Assembly: GCA_946542925.1 (NCBI GenBank)
Contig: CAMNLA010000045.1
Location: 1 to 64,000 of the forward strand
DNA: 64,000 nt
Source of the DNA: UBA4363 sp002393965
GTDB lineage: Bacteria > Bacteroidota > Bacteroidia > Bacteroidales > Paludibacteraceae
Direction of reading: 5' to 3'
The notes below the pieces were generated by a model. That model worked only from the letters and a program-made list of their open reading frames with translations. It was not told the DNA's origin and did no database searches. Made by a program: the position numbers and the translations under genes. Shown piece by piece: positions 42,798 to 50,012 of this stretch (position 1 is the first letter of the stretch; each line of letters opens with the position of its first letter).

Positions 42798-44468
42798 ATG
42801 GCAAACAAGAAAAACCTCATCACGCCCGACTACATCTTCGAGACCTCGTGGGAAGTATGCAACCGCGTCGGAGGCATCTACACCGTGCTCTCCTCTCGCG
42901 CCAAGACAATGCAGGACGCACACCCCGACAAGGTTATTTTCGTAGGACCCGACTTCTGGAAAAAACACGAGTCACCGTTCTTCCGGGAGGATACACAGGT
43001 ACTGCAGGCTTGGAAGAAGGCCGCACACCGGGCCAACCTGCCCGTTCGCGTCGGACGATGGACCATCCCGGGAGAACCCATTGCCGTTCTCATCGACTTC
43101 CGGAAATACCAGAGACACGAGATCCTCGACGAAGCCTATGCCAATGCATGGTCTCGATATCTCGTCGACTCGCTGCACGGATACGGTGACTACGAGGAAT
43201 CAGCCGCATTTGGCATTGCCGCCGGCATCGTCATGGAGAGTCTCTACAAGTTTTTCTGCAAGAAAGAACCCGACGCACGCTTCATCGCTCACTTCAACGA
43301 GTGGATGACCGCCTTCGGACTCTTCCATATCAAGGAGAACGCACCCGACATAGCCACCGTGTTCACCACACACGCCACCTCCATCGGACGATCCATCGCC
43401 GGCAACGGAAAACCGCTCTATGACCAGATGCGTAACTATAACGGCGACCAGATGGCACGCGAACTCAACATGGAGGCGAAACACTCCGTCGAGAAAGCCG
43501 CCGCATGGAACGCCGACTGCTTCACCACCGTGAGCGACATCACCGACATCGAATGCGCTCAGCTTCTCGACAAGAAAGCCGACGTCGTCACTCCGAATGG
43601 ATTCGAGGACGGATTCGTTCCCTCCAGCGAGACTGCTTTCAGAAACAAACGCGACGAGGCGCGAAAGACGCTGATCGCGCTCACGCAACACCTCACCGGG
43701 ACTACCGTCCAGGACAACGCCTTCCTCGTCGGAACTTGCGGACGCGCAGAGTATAAGAACAAAGGAATCGACCTCTTCATCGACTCCCTGCACGAACTCT
43801 CATCCCGACATCTCGACCGCGACATCATTGGATTCATCATGGTTCCGGGATATATCTCAGGACCACGCAAGGACCTCCAGAAGGCAATGAAGAAAGGACG
43901 CGTCGGCAACTCTCTTCCTGAAAATTTCATCACCCACGACCTCGTCAACCCAGACAACGACAATATCGTCAACGCCATACGATGGTTCCAGTTCCCTAAC
44001 CGACAGGACGACCGAGTCAAACTCATCTACATCCCGAGCTATCTCAACGGCGACGACGGCATCGTCAACAAGGACTACTACGACCTACTCATCGGACTCG
44101 ACCTCACCGTTTTCCCGTCCTACTACGAACCGTGGGGTTATACGCCTCTCGAGTCCGTGGCATTCTCCATCCCTACCATCACCACCACTCTCTCCGGATT
44201 CGGACAGTGGGTACTGAAGGTCTCCAAGGATAAGGAGAGCGGATGCGTCGTCGAGAACCGCGGCGACTACAACTATCTCGACGTGCGCGACAATATTGCC
44301 GGATGTATCTACCGCTACTCCCTCAAGTCCCCTGCCGAGATGAACACGCTTCGTGCCGCCGCAAAACGATTGTCAAAGAAAGCGTTATGGGAGAAGTTTA
44401 TTGTTTTTTACGAAGAAACATATAACTTTGCACTCGCAAAAAAAATCACTGACAACAAGTCTAAGTAA
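42798..44468 (+). CDS. Glycogen synthase, GT3 (eukaryote-like) type
   Basis: A 556-residue cytoplasmic enzyme that extends alpha-1,4-glucan from a nucleotide-glucose donor. It resembles the GT3 family of animals and fungi rather than bacterial GT5 GlgA: the start FETSWEVCNRVGGIYTVLSS and the C-terminal block YEPWGYTPLESVAFSIPTIT followed by LSGFG are GT3 hallmarks. TTHATSIGRSIAG lies between them. UDP-glucose is therefore the likely donor. ATG 42798 is chosen over a TTG two codons earlier. It is 29 bp before the phosphorylase gene; no glgC or branching enzyme is nearby. Confidence 0.92.
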   Translation: MANKKNLITPDYIFETSWEVCNRVGGIYTVLSSRAKTMQDAHPDKVIFVGPDFWKKHESPFFREDTQVLQAWKKAAHRANLPVRVGRWTIPGEPIAVLIDFRKYQRHEILDEAYANAWSRYLVDSLHGYGDYEESAAFGIAAGIVMESLYKFFCKKEPDARFIAHFNEWMTAFGLFHIKENAPDIATVFTTHATSIGRSIAGNGKPLYDQMRNYNGDQMARELNMEAKHSVEKAAAWNADCFTTVSDITDIECAQLLDKKADVVTPNGFEDGFVPSSETAFRNKRDEARKTLIALTQHLTGTTVQDNAFLVGTCGRAEYKNKGIDLFIDSLHELSSRHLDRDIIGFIMVPGYISGPRKDLQKAMKKGRVGNSLPENFITHDLVNPDNDNIVNAIRWFQFPNRQDDRVKLIYIPSYLNGDDGIVNKDYYDLLIGLDLTVFPSYYEPWGYTPLESVAFSIPTITTTLSGFGQWVLKVSKDKESGCVVENRGDYNYLDVRDNIAGCIYRYSLKSPAEMNTLRAAAKRLSKKALWEKFIVFYEETYNFALAKKITDNKSK

Positions 44469-44497
44469 ACATTTTTTATCTATCTAAATAACGAGCA

Positions 44498-47059
44498 ATG
44501 AGAGTATTGACTAACAACGCCAATCAAGCCAACTGGAAGGAAGTGAACGTAACTTCACGCGTACCGAAAGGCTTGACGCACCTTCGTGAACTGGCTTACA
44601 ACCTTTGGTGGTCCTGGAACGAAGAAGCTACGGACCTCTTTGAGAATATTGATGCACAACTTTGGAAGGAGTGCGGATACAACCCCGCTCTCTTCATCAA
44701 CCGTCTGGACTACGAACAGATGGAAAAACTGGAGAAGGACTCCGATTTCATGCAGAAACTGGAGGCCGTCTACAAGGATTTCAACGACTATATGAAGGTG
44801 AAGTTCGACACGAAAAAAACATCCGTCGCTTACTTCAGCATGGAATACGGACTCACCGACATCCTGAAAATCTACTCCGGAGGTCTCGGTGTCCTCGCCG
44901 GCGACTACCTGAAAGAGGCAAGCGACAGCCGCGTTGACCTCACCGCCGTCGGGTTCCTCTACCGATACGGATACTTCACCCAGACCCTCTCCGCCGACGG
45001 TGACCAGCTCGCCGTTTACGATCCGCAGGACTTCACTCAACTGCCTATCGAACAGGTCAAGGACGAAGACGGGAAACCAATGGTCATCGAAGTACCGTTC
45101 CACGACCGCATCGTCTATGCTAACCTCTGGAGAGTAGCGGTAGGACGTATCTCTCTCTACCTCATGGATACCGACAATGAACGCAACAGCGAGTTCGACC
45201 GCTCCATCACCCACCAACTCTACGGTGGCGACTGGGAAAACCGACTCAAACAGGAATTCCTGCTCGGCGTCGGCGGTATCATCGCTCTCCGCCGACTCGG
45301 CATCGAGAAGCAGGTCTACCACTGCAACGAGGGACACGCCGCGCTCATCAACGCTGAACGCATGGCTGAATACGTACAGAAAGGACTCTCCTTCAACCAG
45401 GCTCTCGAGGTCGTCAAGGCTTCCTCTCTCTACACCGTACACACTCCGGTCCCTGCCGGACACGACTACTTCGAAGAGGGACTCTTCATGAAATACATGG
45501 GCATGTATGCCGAGAAACTTGGCATCTCTTGGGATGAGTTCATCGACCTCGGTCGACAGAACCCAGGCAACAAGAGCGAGAAGTTCTGCATGTCCACCTT
45601 CGCATGCAACACCTGCCAGGAAGTCAACGGCGTAAGCTGGCTCCACGGTAAGGTCTCTCAGGAGATGTTCCAGCCTATCTGGAAAGGATACTTCCCTACC
45701 GAACTGCACGTCAGCTACGTCACCAACGGCGTACACCTGCCTACCTGGGCTACGCGCGAATGGAAGAAACTCTACTCCAAGGCCTTCGGTGATGACTATA
45801 TCTACGACCAGTCCAACCTCAACATCTGGGATAAGATCTACCAGGTGCCGGACGAGGAAATCTGGAAGACTCGCAAGGAGATGAAGAAGAAACTCATCGA
45901 CTTCGTCAAGCAGAAAACTCAGGAACAGTGGCTCAAGAGCCAGAGCGCACCGACCAATGCTATGGCTGCCATCGACTCCATCGACCCGAATGCGCTGATT
46001 ATCGGTTTCGGACGTCGCTTCGCAACCTACAAGCGCGCTCACTTGCTCTTCACCGACCTTGAGCGACTCGCCAAGATTGTCAACAATCCGAACTACCCTG
46101 TACAGTTCCTCTACACCGGCAAGGCTCACCCTGCCGACGGAGCAGGACAAGGACTCATCAAACGCATCGTCGAAATCTCACGCATGCCTCAGTTCGTCGG
46201 AAAAATCATCTTCCTTGAGAACTACGACATGCGACTCGCCAAACGACTGATCTCTGGTGTGGACATCTGGCTCAACACGCCTACTCGTCCGCTCGAGGCT
46301 TCAGGTACTTCGGGTGAGAAAGCACAGATGAACGGCGTCATCAACTTCTCCGTTCTCGACGGATGGTGGCTCGAGGGCTATGTAAAGGATGCCGGATGGG
46401 CACTGACCGAGAAACGGACATTCCAGAACCAAGGGTATCAGGACCAACTCGACGCTCTGACCATCTACACCACGCTCGAAGAAGAGATTATTCCGATGTA
46501 TTTCGCAAAGAACAGCCGTGGATACTCGCCGGAATGGATCAGAACCATCAAGAATTCCATCGCCAAGATTACGCCGCGATTCACTACCAAGCGCATGATT
46601 GACGACTACATCGAACGTTTCTACTGCAAACTCGCTAAACGTGGGGCTGAAATGAAAGCCAACGACTTCGCAAAAGCAAAGGAAATAGCCGCTTGGAAAG
46701 AGAAAGTCGCTGCCATGTGGGACGGCATCGAGGTCAAGAGCCTCAACATACCGGAAGGACTCGTCAAGGAGCCTGTTTCCGGCGAGGACTACCTCATCTC
46801 CGCTCAGATCGACACGCACGACGCTTCTCTCAAGACCTTCGGACTCGAACTCGTCGTCACTTACCAGGACGAGAAGAACAAGACCTGCGTCTATGACATC
46901 GAGAAGTTCAAGGCCGACGACGCCGAGGGTTCTCTGATCAACTTCTCCCTGAAGTACAAGATCAACAAGGGTGGATCCTACAAGTACGGTATACGACTCT
47001 TCCCGGACAATGCCGACCTGCCTAACAAGATGAACTTCGCATACGTCCGCTGGATCTGA
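44498..47059 (+). CDS. glgP: Alpha-glucan (glycogen) phosphorylase, AgpA-like
   Basis: An 853-residue PLP enzyme that releases glucose 1-phosphate from glycogen. It belongs to the shorter-loop alpha-glucan phosphorylase branch: an N-terminal DUF3417-type region (LTHLRELAYNLWWSWNEEA), AYFSMEYGLTDILKIYSGGLG, VYHCNEGHAALIN, and the PLP site EASGTSGEKAQMNG in which the Lys forms the Schiff base. The last roughly 100 residues form an extra beta-type domain. It forms a storage/mobilisation pair with the synthase gene just upstream. Confidence 0.95.
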   Translation: MRVLTNNANQANWKEVNVTSRVPKGLTHLRELAYNLWWSWNEEATDLFENIDAQLWKECGYNPALFINRLDYEQMEKLEKDSDFMQKLEAVYKDFNDYMKVKFDTKKTSVAYFSMEYGLTDILKIYSGGLGVLAGDYLKEASDSRVDLTAVGFLYRYGYFTQTLSADGDQLAVYDPQDFTQLPIEQVKDEDGKPMVIEVPFHDRIVYANLWRVAVGRISLYLMDTDNERNSEFDRSITHQLYGGDWENRLKQEFLLGVGGIIALRRLGIEKQVYHCNEGHAALINAERMAEYVQKGLSFNQALEVVKASSLYTVHTPVPAGHDYFEEGLFMKYMGMYAEKLGISWDEFIDLGRQNPGNKSEKFCMSTFACNTCQEVNGVSWLHGKVSQEMFQPIWKGYFPTELHVSYVTNGVHLPTWATREWKKLYSKAFGDDYIYDQSNLNIWDKIYQVPDEEIWKTRKEMKKKLIDFVKQKTQEQWLKSQSAPTNAMAAIDSIDPNALIIGFGRRFATYKRAHLLFTDLERLAKIVNNPNYPVQFLYTGKAHPADGAGQGLIKRIVEISRMPQFVGKIIFLENYDMRLAKRLISGVDIWLNTPTRPLEASGTSGEKAQMNGVINFSVLDGWWLEGYVKDAGWALTEKRTFQNQGYQDQLDALTIYTTLEEEIIPMYFAKNSRGYSPEWIRTIKNSIAKITPRFTTKRMIDDYIERFYCKLAKRGAEMKANDFAKAKEIAAWKEKVAAMWDGIEVKSLNIPEGLVKEPVSGEDYLISAQIDTHDASLKTFGLELVVTYQDEKNKTCVYDIEKFKADDAEGSLINFSLKYKINKGGSYKYGIRLFPDNADLPNKMNFAYVRWI

Positions 47060-47116
47060 TTCCGCAAAAAAAAACGACTCAACGTCTGTTTCAGACTCTG
47101 AAATAAAAGGACCCAA

Positions 47117-47158
47117 CCCCCGCTGATTCGCCATGGCACGTCAGCGGGGGATGTCTTT
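47117..47158 (+). terminator. Intrinsic terminator after glgP
   Basis: CCCCCGCTGA pairs with TCAGCGGGGG across a 14-nt loop and is followed by ATGTCTTTTCTT, a moderately T-rich tail. Confidence 0.75.
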
Positions 47159-47188
47159 TCTTGCCAACTGTCTCTCCATCCATCCTCA

Positions 47189-47250
47189 ATCCTCCACCCA
47201 TCCTCCACCCATCCTCCACCCACCCTCCACCCTCCACCCTCCACCCTCCT
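47189..47250. repeat. Tandem 11-bp then 7-bp pyrimidine repeats
   Basis: ATCCTCCACCC occurs three times in a row (47189-47221), followed by ACCCTCCACCC (47222-47232), then 7-bp TCCACCC units to about 47250. Confidence 0.9.
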
Positions 47251-47530
47251 TCTCTCCGACATATCCCGACCTTCACACGCTTCTTCCCAACCTTTCAAAA
47301 AAAAACCTTTTCGTTAAGCCGAAAGCAGAAGCCAAAAATATTTAGGTTATGCTGAGACGAGAAAAGGACTATTGAAAATAAACCCTTCCTTCCGTTCCGC
47401 CTCTTGAGGTCAGAAGCTCACTCACTACACTGACAGTTCTCTCCATTCTGAATTTCCGCCACACATGTCCCTTTCAGGTACTTAATCTGTCCGTTTCATC
47501 TATTTTTTTATAAAAAAAACACATAAAACG

Positions 47531-47561
47531 TTTGGAATGTTAAAAAGTATCTCTACTTTTG
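47531..47561 (+). promoter_or_regulatory. Promoter of the beta-barrel gene (-33 and -7)
   Basis: TTTG at 47531-47534 and TACTTTTG at 47554-47561 are 19 bp apart, a textbook Bacteroidetes promoter. Confidence 0.82.
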
Positions 47562-47613
47562 TATTCAGATAGTGTCGCTGAATCGACAGATAATACGACA
47601 TAATCGAATTGAA

Positions 47614-47685
47614 TCCGGAGGTTCGGTTTCCGCTCCGGAAAACAAAAAAAAACAAAAAACAAAACCTTCCTTTTGGAAACCGGAG
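47614..47685 (+). promoter_or_regulatory. Structured mRNA leader with competing stems
   Basis: TCCGGAG (47614-47620) can pair with CTCCGGA (47633-47639). A second CCGGAG at 47680-47685 could pair with the same CTCCGG instead. A small TTCC-tttt-GGAA hairpin lies at about 47667-47678, and the linker is A-rich. This could be a regulatory or mRNA-stabilising leader. Confidence 0.45.
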
Positions 47686-47712
47686 GGAGAAAAATTAAAA
47701 AAGAAAACAGAA

Positions 47713-48339
47713 ATGAAAAAGATTATCATGACATTGGCTTTTGCAGCCGCAGCTATGGTAGGCGTTAACGCTCAGTGGTCTATCGGTGGTGCTGTAGGGT
47801 TCGAATTTGAGAAGAACACCGATGGTGGCGCTGAAATTGACGAAATAGAGTATCCCAACGCTGAAAAGACAACAGCTTTCGCTATCGCTCCTAAAATTGG
47901 CTACGACCTGAACGAAGACTGGACAGTCGGTGCTTACGCAGGCATCCAGTGGGCAAAGTCTGAGTACGCTGGCGATGGCGAACGCAAGGGCCTCGGATGG
48001 AACATCGCTCCTTTCGCTCGCTACAACGCTCTTCAGTTCGGCAAGTTCGGCATCGCTTTCGAAGGCAAGGCGGGTGTTGGTATGTTCGACGTTGACGACG
48101 AATACAACACATTCGGTGTTGGATTCGGCGTTACTCCGTACCTCACCTACAAGGTGAACGACAAGTGGTCTCTCGACGCTGGTCTCGACTTCGCTCGCCT
48201 GGGCTTCGACTATGTTAAGACCGACTACGATGCTGATGGCCGAGAGGACGGCAAGACGACTAAGTTCGGTATCGGCGTAAACGCTAACGAGATCTTCACC
48301 ACTGGCGACATCACCTTTGGTGCTACCTACCGTTTCTAA
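47713..48339 (+). CDS. Outer-membrane beta-barrel protein
   Basis: A 208-residue protein with a signal peptide (IIMTLAFAAAAMVGVNAQ, cleavage near residue 20) followed by alternating amphipathic strands with aromatic girdles (WSIGGAVGFEFEK, FAIAPKIGYDLNEDWTVGAYAGIQW, GVGFGVTPYLTYKVNDKW, ITFGATYRF with terminal Phe). This fits an eight-strand porin-family barrel. The ATG at 47713 was chosen because the signal peptide begins there; the frame upstream runs into the leader. A strong promoter and an A-rich leader suggest high expression. Ligand or role unknown. Confidence 0.88.
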   Translation: MKKIIMTLAFAAAAMVGVNAQWSIGGAVGFEFEKNTDGGAEIDEIEYPNAEKTTAFAIAPKIGYDLNEDWTVGAYAGIQWAKSEYAGDGERKGLGWNIAPFARYNALQFGKFGIAFEGKAGVGMFDVDDEYNTFGVGFGVTPYLTYKVNDKWSLDAGLDFARLGFDYVKTDYDADGREDGKTTKFGIGVNANEIFTTGDITFGATYRF

Positions 48340-48366
48340 TCAGAATATCTGATAGCAATAAACAAC

Positions 48367-48400
48367 AAAAAAGCGCAGGCTTTCCAGCCTGCGCTTTTTT
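48367..48400 (+). terminator. Intrinsic terminator after the beta-barrel gene
   Basis: AAAAAAGCGCAGGC pairs with GCCTGCGCTTTTTT around a 6-nt loop. Confidence 0.93.
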
Positions 48401-48555
48401 GTTGCCCCCCCATTTCGATGGACAACATTGAAGATGTAAAGATTTGCAAAAGACAGCGAAAAAGACAAAGAACAGAATGTATGGCGACACATTTTTTTCG
48501 CGACCTTTGCAGAATAATCTCTTTCGGAAGGCAATAATCCTCCGAAACTAATAAC

Positions 48556-49956
48556 ATGGGCAACGCCAAAGAAAAACAGACTCTCAGACCAATCGACGTT
48601 CACTGCCACTTCTTCAACCGCAAGGAAGTATCAGCGCTCATGCTCATCTCCATCATCCGCATGGTGAAGAATGCCGAGATCATTCTCTCAGGAAAAAACT
48701 CCTCCGAGAGCAACAACCGACAGGCACGACAACTGTCGCGCAATGCTCGCAGCTCTCTGGCCTTCCTCATGACCTCCATGCACTCTCCCAAACGAATCTT
48801 CAAGAAACTGTCCTCCTATGAGAAAGGGTTCATCTTCGCACCCCTCATGCTTGATATTCACTGGCTCACACAGAGCCCGAAGAACAAGGAACCCTATGTC
48901 AGACAGACCGACGTGTTCTCCACTATCCACGCCGAACTCGACAACATCAGCTCCGCCTTCCAGCATATCGGAGGACGACGCGATGCCACTCTCGAACAGC
49001 GGAGAATCTCCGTCGAGTTCCGACGCATCGCCTCTTCTCTCCACCGACTCGTCAGCAAGAAGACTTTCCGAGATCTGCCATTCATCAATTCCTCTATCGA
49101 CAACTTCCCGCAACAGGAACAACAACTGACCGAACTCGCGCTCTCTCACCCAAACGATATCCTCCCTTTCTACGCCGTGGACCCTCGGCGTTCCTCCCAC
49201 TTTTCCATAAAGGATGACGGTTCCTACGACATCGAACCGCTCACGCGCAAACTGCGCATCAACGGTGGCGCTTTCGTCGGTTTCAAACTCTATACGCCCT
49301 GCGGTTACTCCCCCACTCACCCCATGCTGATGACTTTGTACGACTATTGTGAGAAACACAACGTACCCATCATCGCGCACGTCTCCGGAAGCGGTGTGAC
49401 CACACTGGCTAACGAACTGCACATCGAAGGACATGTCTATCTCGATGGCAGACTTCAGCAAGTCAACGAAGTATGGCACTTCGACAATAAGAATCTCTTC
49501 GCTCGCGACCGTATCCTCGAACACTCCGAACGTCTCAACCACCCCATGCTCTGGGAATACGTTCTCAACCACTTCCCACACCTGAAAATCAACCTCGCAC
49601 ATTTCGGACACCTGCCTCACTCCCTCGAGTGGACCAACTACATCTGGCGCATGATGTGCCGACGGAATGCCGACGGGTCTTTCCTCTACCCTAACCTCTA
49701 CACCGACTTTGCCAACATCGTCTCCCTATCCACGCTCTCCGAGTTCCACGACCGATACTTCGTCACCGAACCGCTGCTCCAGAACCGGTTCCTCTACGGC
49801 TCCGACTACTATATGAATCTCGTCTATCTCAATGATATGAACGACTATGTGGACAATTTCCACCGCATATTCTCTCCCGAGGAGTTCAACCTCATTTCCG
49901 TCATCAACCCCCGACGCTTTCTCTCCCTCCCTCTGCCGGACGATAAGGAATCATGA
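48556..49956 (+). CDS. Amidohydrolase-family (TIM-barrel) metal-dependent hydrolase
   Basis: A 466-residue protein of the amidohydrolase_2 type. The N-terminal metal motif is D-V-H16-C-H18, then an acidic or Lys block GFKLYTPCGYSP, PIIAHVSGSG and LAHFGHLPH supply later His ligands, and FLYGSDYYMN gives the final Asp. About 120 inserted helical residues (40-160) with no known domain lie after the first motif. The substrate cannot be inferred. It is cytoplasmic: no signal peptide. A weak GACCTTTG at 48502-48509 may be its -7 element. The stop overlaps an ATG of the following frame. Confidence 0.8.
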   Translation: MGNAKEKQTLRPIDVHCHFFNRKEVSALMLISIIRMVKNAEIILSGKNSSESNNRQARQLSRNARSSLAFLMTSMHSPKRIFKKLSSYEKGFIFAPLMLDIHWLTQSPKNKEPYVRQTDVFSTIHAELDNISSAFQHIGGRRDATLEQRRISVEFRRIASSLHRLVSKKTFRDLPFINSSIDNFPQQEQQLTELALSHPNDILPFYAVDPRRSSHFSIKDDGSYDIEPLTRKLRINGGAFVGFKLYTPCGYSPTHPMLMTLYDYCEKHNVPIIAHVSGSGVTTLANELHIEGHVYLDGRLQQVNEVWHFDNKNLFARDRILEHSERLNHPMLWEYVLNHFPHLKINLAHFGHLPHSLEWTNYIWRMMCRRNADGSFLYPNLYTDFANIVSLSTLSEFHDRYFVTEPLLQNRFLYGSDYYMNLVYLNDMNDYVDNFHRIFSPEEFNLISVINPRRFLSLPLPDDKES

Positions 49957-50012
49957 CTGACTTGCGCATTCCTCAAAAAAACAAAAAAAGACATTATAAT
50001 CTGAAACATAGA

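Larger units (their letters stand above)
47060..47712. other. Long intergenic region between glgP and a beta-barrel gene
   Basis: It contains in order a terminator (47117-47158), a pyrimidine-rich 11-bp repeat array (47189-47250), about 280 bp in which I see nothing, a strong promoter (47531-47561) and a structured A-rich leader of about 145 nt. No gene is supported. Confidence 0.8.

Noticed and set aside
44555..46150. A 531-codon open frame on the minus strand
   Set aside because: It is antisense to glycogen phosphorylase, with an acidic Val/Glu/Asp-rich composition typical of shadows of CTC/GAC-rich genes.
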